From Galaxea fascicularis (taxonomy: Eukaryota; Cnidaria; Anthozoa; Scleractinia; Euphylliidae), in contig OX419338.1 of the NCBI GenBank assembly GCA_948470475.1, positions 10,044,247 to 10,108,246 of the forward strand: a DNA stretch of 64,000 bases, read 5' to 3'. Made by a program: the position numbers and the translations under genes. The notes under the pieces were generated by a model. It made no database searches. It was not told where the DNA came from and worked only from the letters and a program-made list of their open reading frames with translations. Shown piece after piece: positions 1 through 12,722 of the stretch. Position 1 is the first letter of the stretch. Every line of letters begins with the position of its first letter.

Positions 1-295
1 GGTTGCATGCACCTGCTTTGACAGTTTCTTTAATTCGCTCAGTATGGCTTGCTAAGGAATCTCAATGGGTTTTTGTAGCCTGACAAAACGTCTTGCAGTG
101 AAAAGAACAGCTCATTCGTATCTCTTATCAGGTGGAACATTCTTTTGCTGTTCTTGATCGATAAGTATCAATGCCCGGGAATTTGAAAATCAGCCACCAA
201 TTGTTCTTCAATGTATATGTCAGTGACGTGGCCGAGGCTCTTTTAACACTGATTGTTCAACCTGAAAAGCGAAAACAGTCGTTTTAATTACAGGT
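1..295 (+). repeat. Dispersed repeat R1, third (partial) copy
   Basis: This stretch aligns by eye with 15090-15400, and with the reverse complement of about 8935-9215. Shared words include CAGTTTCTTTAATT, GGTGGAACATTCTT and TTCAACCTGAAAA. The copy is cut by the window start and similarity fades after about position 295. No protein is recognised in it. It shows that the arms of the 8.2-16.1 kb inverted structure belong to a dispersed family and are not unique to that locus. Confidence 0.7.
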
Positions 296-2776
296 GACTT
301 ACATCTACGTTAACGCCTGGGACAATTGAATAGCAAAGGGAAAAATTATACGCTTTAACATATGAGTGTGCTTGTGTTCAAGAATGCCATTAATTTTGTG
401 ACATTTTCAAAAATGCTGTAGGTTTTGGTGAGGTAAAGTAAACTTTTTACGCCATTATGGAAATGTTCTAATGTTAGATTTAATGGTATCACGTGTATAT
501 TCAAGGTACACATCAACTAGCTTTATTCAGCAATCACCTCTAATTTTCAAGCAGTTTTAAATACGTGTAAATTCACTTCAGTGGCAAATGTGCTACATAC
601 ATTGTATTCTTTGACGTGGAGACTGAAACCTCAACTCTTTACTATAAAACTAATTTCTTCAAAGTTAATGTTAAGAAATTTTCGCCATTTCAGGAATGAT
701 TCTGACGCAATGAGGAAGTTGTTTTCCGCTAACTAACTTTTTCTGTACGTTGGTTATTTCGAGAGGAATTGCCCCAAATGCAACCAAGGTGCAACATTTA
801 GAACATTTAATATTTCTTACCTTCTTAACATTTAAAATTAGTAATACTAAGAGTCGAAAAGTAGACTGGGGTCAGTCGGAAGAATTTAGTTTTGCCGCTC
901 TTATAGGAGACAAAAATCCTTGTCTAAAGTAAAACCGGCCGAAAGAGCAAGTCACGATAGACCACTCAATATCTCGAAATAAAATATGGGGATTTGACTT
1001 GTATGTTCTGAATAATAATCGAAATATCGGAGATGCAGAGCGTCCGAAAAGGAACGACAACCGTGTGACGTGAGTCCGGCGATGTTCCCGGTACGCACAA
1101 CGAAAGGAGGTAGAAACAAAGCGAAACAAACAAACACCTTCCCACAATCTCCCAACAGACCATGAATTGAATTAAAATAACTAATGTTTATTAAATGGGA
1201 AAGTATTAATAGTAAGTAACACAAATACTAAATATTAAACTTATGTATACAAATTATGGTCTAAGACAACGACTACTAAATAAATTAAATTGATTTAAAA
1301 CTGACTTATTTCTAAACTAATTCAATTCCTAAGTAACTTTAATGAGAGTAACTTTTAAGACTTAAAAAACTAACTACGAAACTAATTTACAGTTAATTAT
1401 TTGCAGTTCAGTTCTTTTTTGAAATCTTTGACCTTCCGAAAACTAACACTACAAAACCAGAACCAACTCCACAAACCTCCTTTTCTTCGGTTCAAACCAA
1501 GCCCCACGTCCAGCTCCACGTCCTTCTTTGCTTTATCTTTTCGACGTTTCCTACTCAGCACGTAGTCTTTTAACACTACTCAAGCTCAAGCTCCGCTCTA
1601 TGGCCACCAACGACAAATGGTTTTTGTCAGGTTATTTGACCGCCGCCTGTCAATGACTCTTGCAGTGAATTCTCTTCTCTTCTCCTCCTTCCCGCTGCCC
1701 TTTAAATTCCTCTTTTTCCTTGCTTACTTCATTCACCAAAGGCTACTGTACACTACGTTTGCCCGACTAACATTTATACATTCATGCTAATTTTGTTTTT
1801 TTACAATTAACACTTAACCTACATATTGTTTAAACACGATACCTTACACTCCTACGATAACACTTTACTAAATCAACACTTGAGAACAATGATAAACTTA
1901 TTGGCTATTCTTACAAATCCTAATTACAAAACACCCCTATTAACAAGATCTAAACACCACTGACAGTGAATAATTAACACTAGAACGAAAACCTTGAAAC
2001 AAATAGAAACAAAATCATCTAAATACGGTAAGGAGATTCCTCGACTTGCATCGATTGCTATCGTTAAGGACTTAAAGCTCAAACGTTTTTGGCATGCTGA
2101 TACAATTTGGCGGTAGTCGACGGTCCACATTTTGGAACCGTCGGGTTTCGTAATGGCCCATCCGTTGAAAACATATGCATGCATACCGATTACTCAAATG
2201 TTTCTAAGCCTTCCGCAGATATGGACGCAAATTAAATACATAAATTTTTCCCTCCTTGTTATTATTGTTTTGTTGTTATTTTTGTTCGATGTTGTTGTTG
2301 TTGTTGTGTTCTATGCTTTTGAATAACAACCCAGAAATAGTTTTGTCAAAGTTTGATTGTCATTGATAACAATGACAGCATGGATAGATCAACCAACGAA
2401 GTGATACTCAAATTAAGCACTCTCCCTCCTTCCCCCCACCCTGACTACATTTTTTTCTCCAAATTTGATTGCCATTGATGACAATCACAATTTGGATAGA
2501 TTAATGTGATTTTCTTTTGCTCTTGTGTTCTAAAATTTGGTAATGGCAGTAGTTGATTTACAAGCTGAACCGGGAAAAGGCGCACCCTTAAGTTTTCACT
2601 CGAATTTGAAACAAAACCTGTGCGCTTGTTACCACAAAATCTTCATGGATCAGTGTGCGACTGTATCATTTGCATTTAATTCCCTTGTCCTATTAAATAC
2701 ATCACTCGATGTAAGAACTCGTATAAGACTTATCTGAACTAACTGGAACTGCAGTCGCAGAGCGGAATGTTGAATA
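296..2776. other. AT-rich stretch without a recognisable gene
   Basis: Open frames here are short and none resembles a family I know, apart from a possible reverse-transcriptase scrap at 2088-2163. Two related short hairpins (about 2356-2385 and 2461-2488, built on TTGATTGYCATTGATRACAA) and a GTT microsatellite (about 2288-2308) are visible. No RNA gene or promoter is supported. Confidence 0.5.
2088..2163 (-). pseudogene. Possible reverse-transcriptase scrap (Ty3/gypsy-like)
   Basis: The minus frame reads ITKPDGSKMWTVDYRQI. This recalls the K-P-D-G-S-W-R-x-x-V-D-Y-R-x-L signature at the start of the reverse-transcriptase palm in LTR retrotransposons. Only about 25 residues match and the flanking codons do not continue the domain, so at best this is a dead fragment. 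A chance match is quite possible. Confidence 0.25.
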
Positions 2777-3874
2777 TTAAGCGCTAGCGTTCATTTGATG
2801 TTGCAACCAATAACTCGGAAACACAAACTTATACTTAATCTAAATAATAACTGAGTGAGAACTAACCTGCAGAGTCTCAGTATGATCTTTGTTGTTCAAC
2901 AAGAAGAGACCACGCCAAGGGCTTCAAAATGAGCTTTCACAGTATGTGGCAAACACCACAAGAACTTTGGGCTCTGCCGTATGTATCACCTCTTTTTATA
3001 CTGTACCAAAAATTCACAACGTAATCTACGTTGAAAAAATGTTTGGATTAGCCTGAGAATTCCATGCAATTAACACCTTAATACAGCTCTCTTGTCAGAA
3101 TCATCCATATTGCTTTCGGAATTTTTTGGCAGTTGAGTGTTATTTATTTCACAGGGCGGTGAGAACACTAAGGCGCCATGTTTTCAGTGGGTGCAATTAG
3201 TATCGCATTTAACAAAGTGTTCTTAGTTTTCTCAGCGAAACAACACAAAAAAATAAATAAAAAGTATGCAATTAACACGTTAACGCGGCTCTCTTGTCAG
3301 AATCGTCCATGTGCATTCGGGCTTGTATTTATGTTTTTTTACAAACCAGAATGCACATGCGACGATTCTGACAAGAGAGCTACGTTAAAGTGTTAATTGC
3401 ATGCTTAGTGTCGTTTCGCTGAGAAAACTAAGAACACTTTGTTAAATGCGATACTAATTGCACCCACTGAAAACATGGCGCCTTAGTGTTCTCACCGCCC
3501 TGTGAAATAAATAACACTCAACTGCCAAAAAATTCCGAAAGCAATATGGATGATTCTGACAAGAGAGCTGTATTAAGGTGTTAATTGCATGGAGTTCTCA
3601 GGCTAATTCAAACATTTTGTCATCGTAGATTACGTTGTGAATTTTTGGTACAGTATAAAAAGAGGTGATACATACGGCAGAGCCCAAAGTTCTTGTGGTG
3701 TTTGCCACTTACTGTGAAAGCTCATTTTGAAATCTTTGGCGAGATGACTTCTTGTTGAACAACAAAGATCAGAAGACTCAGCAGGTTAGTTCTCCCTCAG
3801 TTATTATTTGAATTAAATATGACTTTGTGTTTCCGAGTTATTGGCTGCAACATAAAATGAACGCTAGCGCTTAA
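2777..3874. mobile_element. ~1.1 kb near-perfect palindrome (foldback element) with TTAA ends
   Basis: The left arm (2777 to about 3320) is repeated in reverse complement by the right arm (about 3345 to 3874) with few mismatches. The ends read TTAAGCGCTAGCGTTCAT and ATGAACGCTAGCGCTTAA, so TTAA lies at both edges, the target duplication typical of piggyBac-type insertion. Each arm contains the module CTCTCTTGTCAGAATC twice (about 3089 and 3291 on the left). The loop at the centre is only some 25 bases. There is no coding capacity. It is most simply a non-autonomous foldback or MITE element; a recent palindromic duplication is the alternative. Confidence 0.85.
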
Positions 3875-5160
3875 AGTTTTCTTCAGAATTTGCAATTGAT
3901 CATTGACCTTGAATCTCGTTAGCAGACGATTTCCGGCAGCTTCAATTGTTTCGAGACAAATGAGAACATGACGTGTACTTCGCACGATTTTGTTTGACCG
4001 CAAAATTAAGCAACATTTCTTATCGAGACTAGAGTGTACATATACAAGTCATTGGTTTATTTCTGTATTTCCCGTTAAATGTTGTCAAGGATGGATGAAA
4101 GTTACACGATGACTGGCGCCTCCAAAGGCGTCCGGTAAACATCACTGGGTTTAGAAGGTACTGCCTGGCTGGGTTTGTCTTCATGTGTTTCTTTGAACGA
4201 TACACGAACGGTAACCCCGGCCCGAAACTGATTATGTTGTTATAGTGACCTCACGCATATGGCGTCAAATTTATTTCTATCACTCAAAATGCAGTTCAAT
4301 AAGTGGTGAAGTGACCCTGCTACACATGATTTTTATTGTGCTTGCCTGACAAATTGCGTTTCCATCTTTTTAGGTCAAAATCAGAAGTTATGAAGGGTGT
4401 GCGACTGAGAAATGCGAAGCACAAGAATTTTCCACTCTGCGACTCCAGCCCCAGCTGATTCAGATAAGTCTTTATACAAGAGTTCTTACCTTGAGTGATG
4501 TATTTAATAGGACAAGGCAACTGATCCATGAATATTTTGTGATAATAAGCGCACAGATTGTTTCAAATTCAAGTGAAAAATTAAGGGTGCGCGTTTTTTG
4601 CAGGCTCCTCTAGGAAATCAACTTTGTCTACTTCGGAAATTTTTCTAGAAAACTATAACATTGAAATGGAGGTGGAGACAAGTATATTCCAGCTGACAGG
4701 AATTGCTAAACAGAACAGCTTTTGGGGTTTTCCTTTTGATTTAAAATCGCGCAAAGCAAATTTCAAGTTAGTACCAAATTCAAAATACTAAGTTTAGATT
4801 TGTTTCAGAACAACAACTGCCATTGCCAAATTTTGAACTGTTATAAAACGCTTCCTTTTTATGTGGGTGCCTCTCTGTCCACCCAATCACTTTTTGCATT
4901 TGTCCGTATGTTTATTATTCATTCCATTAGCAAAATTATTTTACGCGGCACAGCCTCAAATATTGATTTTGTTTACAGGCTTGATTTAATTAGCGATAGC
5001 CAATGTTTCTTCACCACATTTTTGGTAACGGCATTTGCCAGTGAAATAAGAGGTACAGGCCGCCTAGAAAATTTTAGCACTTCGCCCCAATATATCAATA
5101 CCATTTGTTTTGACTGATAAACACCCAACACTTGTGTAGTCTTTACATAGCAACCAGTAT
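3875..5160. other. No recognisable feature
   Basis: Both strands were read. The frames are short (the longest is about 105 codons at 4800-5117, with a low-complexity, non-conserved look). I see no repeat arms, RNA gene or splice-linked exons. Confidence 0.4.
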
Positions 5161-5272
5161 TGAGGCCCGGTTCAAACGCCGCACTTCACATGTGCCGAAT
5201 TTAATTACTATTTTAGTCGACTGAAATAATTAAATACGGCGTTTGATTAAGACGTCGAATTTAACTCTGTCC
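5161..5272. mobile_element. Fragment of a GGCCCGGTTCAAACG-ended MITE
   Basis: It begins GAGGCCCGGTTCAAACGC and continues with CACATGTGCCGAATTTAATT and a small hairpin around GTCGAC. Both match words in the complete element at 35248-35641. The far terminal repeat is not found, so this copy is truncated or decayed. Confidence 0.6.
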
Positions 5273-5447
5273 CCCGCCAATATACCTAGTCTCCTCTCGG
5301 ACAGCTTGTTATCCAATATGGCAGACAACAACGTGGTTAGTGTATGAAGTCGACGAAGACTCAGTTCGTTTTTATTCCGTGAGATGCCTGTGGCAACCAC
5401 GGTGAAAATTCGATCGGGTTTCTTTTTTTACTTCATCGTAGTCCCAA

Positions 5448-5832
5448 ATAGAGTTCTAAAGTGATGACGTCACAAAAATATTTCTTGAAATTATGGGATA
5501 TGATGCCATACTCGTATAGAGCATCCTAAAAGACGCCCGCATCCCAAAAATTAGCTCTGAATTGCAATTGCCGGTAGAGATATAAGGGAACAAAGTTTGA
5601 TGGCATCCCATACAAATTTGTTTCAGTTCCGTCAGTTTAGAACTGACTCAAATTAAGAGATTTGTATGGGGCAGTATCAAATTTTAATCCTTTATATTTC
5701 GGCTGGGAATCACAGTTAAGAGCTAATTTTTGGCAAGGACCCTTTTTTAAGGATGCTCTATTCGAAAATGGCGCCAAATCCCATAATTTCACAAATTTAA
5801 TTTTTTGTGACGTCACACTTTATAAACTCTAT
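5448..5832. mobile_element. MITE with ATAGAGTT...GTGACGTCA terminal repeats
   Basis: The left end (ATAGAGTTCTAAAGTGATGACG) is mirrored by the right end (TGACGTCACACTTTATAAACTC then TAT). The arms stay similar for about 55 bp, to the word AAATTATGGGAT. A second inner inverted pair, GATTTGTATGGG / CCCATACAAATTTG, lies near 5609-5670. The element of about 385 bp is flanked by TA and has no coding frame. Confidence 0.75.
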
Positions 5833-5882
5833 TGCAGTGTTTTCCGTACCCCGTTTCCTGCAGGAAGTATTAGGCGTCGAAG

Positions 5883-6572
5883 CAGTCAATATTCTATATT
5901 TATTTCTATGGTCAACTTACTTTTTATATGGTCAACTTTACTATTTCTATGGTCAAGTATTTCATAGATGGTCAACTTGATACTTTTTCTACGGTCAACG
6001 ATGTCCAGAATGCATTGCGCCCAAACTCAAACAAAGATGGCCGGGTGTAGAAGTGGGTGAATTATGGTTAAACTCCGCATAGCAACCCGACGAACACGGG
6101 TAGTTTTCATTCTTCATTCCGCACACTCATTTCCGTGGAAACCTTTTGAAAAAATTTATATTTTGGCTCTAACGCCTCTTATGATTTTGTTTATGACATG
6201 TGTCTGGAAACACATTCCCAGTGTCCTTGGTATCGGCCATGAATTTAATAGTGCTTTCCAAATGGTCTCGAGGGCCCACGTAAATACACATTTTAAACCG
6301 ACGGAAACCTTTTAGGACACACATTAATTTCATCTCGATTACCCACCAAGTGTTAAAGTTCGATTTGTGAAAGGCAAAGCCTAAGGATCCTTGGAACGAA
6401 ATCCTCGGAAGCTACTTTCGCAAAAACACAGCGAATGTTTCAAGCAGCTTTTGCTAAACAGACGCTACCGCGTCGACGCAATCTAATGGAGAAAGCCCTA
6501 TCAGGAATAAAATTTACTGAAAGGATCTCTGTAAGTTGACCATAATAGAAATTAATATAGAATATTGACTGG
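5883..6572. mobile_element. ~690 bp inverted-repeat element with GGTCAACTT repeats
   Basis: CAGTCAATATTCTATATTTA at 5883 returns in reverse complement at about 6537-6572 (ending AATATTGACTGG), and both arms run into a TATGGTCAAC motif. That motif repeats several times next to the left arm (5917-6000), like subterminal binding sites. The frame at 6064-6315 inside it resembles nothing known. It is probably a non-autonomous DNA transposon. Confidence 0.6.
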
Positions 6573-8204
6573 TTCGGCACCCCAAAATACATCTCCCTTT
6601 TCAACTGCCGCGTTCTGAGATTTGGACCCGCACCCTTTGGGTCGAGGCGCGTGCGTGCTGCCTTTGCGTTACTAAAGCACCTGGCTTTCAAGCGGGGTGT
6701 CTGTAAAACGAGGACCGGATAGCTGCTGGTGGCGGATGGAAAAATGCGGATAGAAAAAAATTATGAAAAATGTTTTTAAAGAAATTAAAAAAAAAAAGAA
6801 ATCAGGATAGAAATGTTAGGTAATGAGTGAATAAAAAAAAAATAAACGAGAATTCCAAAAAAAAAAAGTACTGAAAAGAAGAAATTGCCAGCGAAATATA
6901 CTGAAAAAGGCATGTTGGATGAAAATGAAACAGAAGTATGAAGAAATGCAGCAAAGTATCGACAGGAATACTACTGTTTTTTTCTGGAACTGAAGTCCAT
7001 GCCCAATTTATATCAGATGTTAAAATTGTTGACAAATCCAGAACATAAACCTCTGTTTTTCTCGACAACTGGACCTCGACGCGAAAACAATAACTGGATC
7101 AAGACTAATAGCTCCCGTTATTCAACAGACTAGAGCGGAAAACGATATAAGGATTGAAGAAAGTAAATACAACTCTGTTTTATGAGTAAAATGACCCTCA
7201 TCAGTTACGGTTTTTTTTTCCAGAACATAGGTTATTATCAATATTGAACCACGAATTGCCAAGCTTACAAGAACCCCAGTTTACTTGCCATTCTACTCTG
7301 ATTGGCTTCCACTTTGTTCCATTGGTTTGCTTGTGACTAGCTTATATTAATTTTGTTAAGTGCAGCAATCAAAAAAAATAATTGCAAATTTTATCGTTTA
7401 ACTGATTGACTCATAGTTCATAACTCATTGACACTTAACTTTCATTGTTGTTTCTTGGTTGCAAGTTCCTGTTATTTATCACAACTTGTTATTGTTCTTG
7501 ATCACATCTTGCTGTTCTTAAACCATTAGAAAGATAATGGGCGAGGTGATCACACCTCCTCATCATCAACCTCAAAGCACCAGAAAACTTGAGATAGAGC
7601 TAAAAAGCTTGGAAATTTTTAGTAAAAACCTTGATCAACTGACATACAAAAAATATTTAAACTGCCCAAGTGCTAATCAAGAGAAATAGTTTGTTTCCTG
7701 TTTATAAATACCCTTTTTCAATCTAAGAGAACTCTGAAATATTTGCCCGCGTTATGTGTAAGGGCATTAAATTTGTCTAGATCATATAAATGGCAGATCA
7801 TGTAACTAAGGTTGCTTATGTTTCCAACACAACAATTATCAATTCATAATGATGGTGAGGTTGGAAAGACTACATTGCACTGATTACATTGGGTACTGAG
7901 TAAAAACAAACAACAACAACTAAACAGCAAAAAGAGTAAATTCCAAAAGCTGATCAACATGCGGCAGTCTAGTAAGCAATATTACAGTGCTATATTAATA
8001 ACTATATTCGCTAAAGGCGAGAACTGATCTTGCCTATAACCCCAGTGTTATTTGATCTGACGTCGTTTGATTGACTTAAGCTTTGATTGACAATGCTCCT
8101 TGCCCCATCCAATGCCACACCTCTTGCCCAGGGTTTACTTGGGGAAATTTCCTGAATGTTCGCCAAGCATGGCAAAGTAGGGAATGGTAAAGAATGCAAA
8201 GTGA
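6573..8204. other. No recognisable gene
   Basis: The sequence is AT-rich, with several A-tracts at 6760-6870. Frames are short and unremarkable. I see no RNA gene, clear repeat arms or promoter. Confidence 0.4.
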
Positions 8205-9420
8205 CTGAAGGCACACAATAACAATTGTCCAAACGGTAACCTAACAACATCAACAACAACAACAGAAATAGTCCTGAAAATAGTAACCACTGACTGCATT
8301 TATCAGGGAATGCTTCTAGATCTTAGATTATCTAAATCTACGCAATTCATTGTACTTTGTGCAATCCTTGTCAGATGGAGGACAGTTGCTTTATGTCAGT
8401 CGTTATGCCAGTTTATTCTCACTTCAATGAGTTATGCCTCTTTAAAGGCTTTTGATGTTAAATTTTCCCACTCTTATAATTATATCCCATATTTAAAGAA
8501 TCGTTGAAGACTGTTCAATTTCATGAAAATGGATTGTGATTGCAAGAACAAACCAAGCAACGTCTCCTGTGAAGGCCTTGGAGCAATTCATCGCAGCTGC
8601 TCACATTTACCTTTTGTTTAGAGCCTTTGCCAACCCAAGGTCAAGAGAGAAAGTTCCATGGTCATGAGATTAGCTACGCCAGAACTAGGGAGTTTATTAA
8701 GGTAGCTTTTCGGGAGCTATAAGCAATAGCAATATCAATTTCTAGCAATTTCAGTTTCATAATCATTATACTAATCTTTTATACTTATGATTGTTTTCAA
8801 ATATGATTTAATGACAAATATTACCCACGATCGTAATTCAGATTAATATTATACTTATTTTCACAATGAAAACCGAATTTTTTAAAAGTAACATGTTGTT
8901 GCGTTATTATTAATCTGTTAATCACTGAAACGCCTATTTTCGAATTTCAGGTTGAAGAATCAGTTAAAGGAGCCTCAGGCACGTCACGGCCATGTGCTTT
9001 AAAGAATAATTGGTGGCTAATTGTCAAATTCCCCGCCAGTGATACCTACCAATCAAAAATACAAAAGAATGTTCCATCAAATGGAGATAAAAACGAGATG
9101 TTGTATTAAACATGTTTGTCACCCTACAAACACATTGAGTTGCATCAGCAAGCAACGCCAAGAAAATTAAAGAAACTGTTAGGGATGGTGCATGCAAACT
9201 AACAGGCATGTAAGCTCCGGTTACAGTTTCGATCAAATACTTGGTAAAATTTACACGAACCGCTGATTAACCAAGTCAGAGTAGACCGCTGAAATTAAAT
9301 GAAATTCATAAAAAATACAAGCAAAAAAATTAACTTCAAGAAAGAAACTGGAAAACGCACTGAAATTGCTTTCGTTTTCAATACCATTTTTAAATATCAG
9401 ATTCAAATAACAGGTAAAGA
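8205..9420 (-). repeat. Dispersed repeat R1, left (inverted) arm
   Basis: Read as reverse complement, this stretch aligns over roughly 1.2 kb with 14900-16145. Anchors include GCATTCCCTGATAAA, CCTTCACAGGAGACGTTG, GAAAGCTACCTTAATAAACTC, TGATCGAAACTGTAACC and TTATGAATTTCATTTAATTT. Divergence is substantial, with substitutions and small indels, so the pair is not a recent duplicate. No domain is recognised and frames are broken. It forms the left boundary of the nested inverted structure ending at about 16145. Confidence 0.75.
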
Positions 9421-9628
9421 AAAAGCCACCAGTAAATATGCAAACAAATTATTTAGAAACTAAAAAACAACAGATGTGCAAGATCACAAAGTGTACGAGC
9501 ACTCCCTACGCACTATTTAAAATAAACGGACATTTTCCTCAGACTCATTTTCACTACTACTCTAAAACTAAATAACTTCTCCTTCCATTATAGACATATA
9601 CCACGCAAGCGGGAGGGAGTGGTACACT

Positions 9629-9870
9629 GGTGTACATAGGCGTACACCGTAATACATGGGAATACAAAGGCATACATGTCCATACACTGGTGTACATAGG
9701 CGTACACCGTAACACATGGGAATACAAAGGCATACATGTCCATACACTGGTGTACATAGGCGTACACCGTAATACATGGGAATACAAAGGCATACATGTC
9801 CATACACTGGTGTACATAGGCATACACAATAATACATGGGCATACACGGGCATACATGGACATATACTGG
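9629..9870 (-). repeat. Minisatellite A, inverted short block (60-bp unit made of 10-bp subunits)
   Basis: Four copies of a 60-bp unit, themselves made of 10-bp subunits such as GGCATACATG. The first three units are nearly identical and the fourth is diverged. Read on the minus strand, the subunits are the same as those of the larger array at 10205-11988, so the two blocks face each other. The several open frames here are repeat artefacts. Confidence 0.9.
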
Positions 9871-9871
9871 G

Positions 9872-9980
9872 GTACGTCGAACTTCACATGTGCCAAATCT
9901 AATGCAAATGAGAAAAATCTATTGTTTTCCCTCATTTGCTTTAGATTCGGCACATGTGAACCATTTGAACCGGGCCTTCT
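9872..9980. mobile_element. Hairpin MITE of the GGCCCGGTTCAAACG group, left end trimmed
   Basis: GAACTTCACATGTGCCAAATC at about 9879 pairs with GATTCGGCACATGTGAACC at about 9944, and the inner part pairs too (ATGCAAATGAGAAAA / TTTTCCCTCATTTGC). The right end reads TTGAACCGGGCCTTC, while the matching left terminus is missing at the edge of the minisatellite. It sits at the turn between the two opposite minisatellite A blocks. About 220 bases with no feature follow it. Confidence 0.7.
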
Positions 9981-10204
9981 TGATTAATTATCCAAGGATA
10001 GAATGTTTTCGCGACAGAATTGCGTGAACCTAGTTTACGTTAAATTCCCAGACTTAAACATTTCCGATGTCGCTACCAGCGACTTTGGAGGAAATTCTGA
10101 CAGCGGCATGCGAATCTTCTGAAATTGAAACGTGAAAGGGTTTAAAACTCAGACGGCGGACAAAAAACACTCCATAAATGACGGCCTCATCAACTCATTT
10201 AAAG

Positions 10205-11988
10205 TATGCCCATGTAAACCGGTGTATGGCCATGTATATCGGTGTATGCCCTCGTACGCAAGTGGATGGCCATGTATACCCGCGTATACCTATGTACACC
10301 GGTGCATACCCGTGTATGCCTATGTACCCAAGTGTATGGCCATGTATGTCCGTGTGTGCCCATTTACACAAGTGTATGGCCATGTGTACCCGTGTATGCC
10401 TATGTACACCGGTGTATGGTCATGTATGTCCCTGTATACCCGTGTGTGCCTATGTACGCCGGTGAATGGCCATGTATGTCCGTGTATGCCCACGTACACA
10501 AGTGTATGGCCATGTATGCCCATATATACCGGTGCATGGCCATGTATGTCCGTGTATGCCCATGTACACAAGTGTATGGCCATGTATACTCGTGTATGCC
10601 TATGTACACCGGTGTATGGCCATGTATGTCCCTGTATACCCGTGTATGCCTATGTACGCCGGTGAATGGCCATGTATGTCCGTGTATGCCCACGTACACA
10701 AGTGTATGGCCATGTATGCCCATATATACCGGTGCATGGCCATGTATGTCCGTGTATGCCCATGTACACAAGTGTATGGCCATGTATACTCGTGTATGCC
10801 TATGTACACCGGTGTATGGCCATGTATGTCCCTGTATACCCGTGTATGCCTATGTACGCCGGTGAATGGCCATGTATGTCCGTGTATGCCCACGTACACA
10901 AGTGTATACCCGTGTATGCCCATGTACACCGGTGTATGGCCATGTATGTCCATGTATGCCCATATACATCGGTGCATGGCTATGTATGCCCGTGCATGCC
11001 CATGTACACCGATGTATGGCCATGTATGTTCGTGTATGCCCACGTACACAAGTGTATGGCCATGCATGCCCGTGTATGCCCGTATACATTGGTGCATGGC
11101 TATGTATGTCCGTGTATGCCCACGTACACAAGTGTATGGCTATGTATGCCCGTGCATGCCCATGTACACCGGTGCATGGCCATATATGTCCCTGTATGCC
11201 CATATACACAAGTGTATGGCCATGTATGTCACTGTATGCCTATGTACACCGGTGTATGGCCATGTATGTCGGTGTATGCCCACGTACACAAGTGTATGGC
11301 CATGTATGCCCATATACGCCGGTGTATGGCGGTGTATGCGCGTGCATGCCATGTACACAAGTGTATGGCCATGTATGTCCCTTTTTGCCTATGTACCCAA
11401 GTGTATGGCGATGTATGCCCGTGTATGCCCGTGTACACCGGTGTATGGCTATGTATACCCGTGCATGCCCATGTATACCCGTGCATGCCCATGTACACCG
11501 GTGTATGGCCATGTATGTCCCTGTATGCCTATGTACCCAAGTGTATGGCCATGTATGCCCGTGTATGCCCATATACACCGGTGTATGGCCATGTATGTCC
11601 CTGTATGCCTATGTACCCAAGTGTATGGCGATGTATGCCTGTGTAAGCCCATATACACCGGTGTATGGCCATGTATGCCCGTGCATGCCCATGTACACCG
11701 GTGTATGGCCATGTATGCCCGTGTATGCCTATGTACACAAGTGTATGGCCATGTATACCCGTGTATGCCCATGTACACCGGTGTATGGCCATGTATGTCC
11801 CTGTATGCCTATGTACCCAAGTGTATGGCCATTTATGTCCGTGTATGCCCATGTACACAAGTGTATGGCCATGTATGTCCCTGTATGCCTATGTACCCAA
11901 GTGTATGGCCATTTATGTCCGTGTATGCCCATGTACACAAGTGTATGGCCATGTATGTCCCTGTATGCCCATGTACACAGTTGTTGTT
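10205..11988 (+). repeat. Minisatellite A, main array (40-bp higher-order unit of 10-bp subunits)
   Basis: Roughly 45 copies of a 40-bp unit made of four 10-bp subunits of the type GTGTATGGCC, ATGTATGTCC, GTGTATGCCC and ATGTACACAA. Two adjacent stretches (about 10445-10660 and 10645-10860) are near-identical 200-bp blocks, showing recent amplification. A TA step falls every 10 bp. No subunit contains a stop codon in most frames, so long overlapping frames (such as 10466-11995, 509 codons, rich in Cys, Tyr, Pro and Met) appear in all forward frames and on the reverse strand. With a unit length not divisible by three, this is expected without selection, so I do not call a gene. Confidence 0.9.
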
Positions 11989-12089
11989 GTTGTAGCAAAT
12001 CCTTCGTGGTTGACTGGGGAATAAAGTCTGTGTTCATTCAAGTGTTCATTGAGTTACCAGTAGTGCCTGTATCGTCGACGCCGGCCAAC

Positions 12090-12722
12090 ACTAGTACACC
12101 CTAGTCTACCCTTAAAAACCCCTAATATACCTTAGTATACCTAAGCATACCCTTGTAAACCCGAGCATACCCTTGTGAACCCTAGTACACCCTAGTATAC
12201 CCTACTAAACCCTAGTATACCCTTCAAAACCCTAGTATGCCCTTGTAAACCCTAGTATACCCTAGTATACCCTGATAAACCTTAGTATAAAAACCCTAAT
12301 ATAAAAGCCTAGTAAACCCTAGTATAAACCCTAGTACACCCTTAAAAACCCTATTAAACCCTAGCATACCTTAGTAAACCCTAATAAACCCTAGTATACC
12401 CTAGTATACCCTAATACACTCTTTGTATACCCTAGTAAACCCTAGTAATATTTAGTATACCCTTGTAAACCCTACTAGACCCCTTATACCTTTGTAAACC
12501 CTATTAAACCCTAGTATACGATTGTAAACCCTAGTAAACCCTAGTATACCCTTGTAAACCCAAGTAAACCCTAGCATACCCTTATTCACCTGAGTAAACC
12601 ATAATAAAGCGAGGTATATTCTTTTGTACTCTAGTATACCCTATTATACCCTTATATACCTAAGTAAACCCTAGTAAATCCTAGTAAGCTTTTGCAAACT
12701 CCAGTATAACCTAGTGTACATT
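12090..12722 (+). repeat. Minisatellite B, forward block (10-bp unit, CCCTAGTATA / CCCTTGTAAA)
   Basis: Degenerate 10-bp units (CCCTAGTATA, CCCTTGTAAA, CCCTAGTAAA) run for about 630 bp in fixed 10-bp register, with occasional slips. It follows minisatellite A after a ~100-bp gap that begins with a GTT microsatellite. The CCC-rich strand is on top, as in the main A array. Confidence 0.9.

Noticed and set aside
10132..12104. Overlapping long frames of up to 509 codons in minisatellite A as real genes
   Set aside because: Several forward frames and reverse frames are open over the same bases with the same peptide repeat, and no codon bias, start context or domain supports one over the others.
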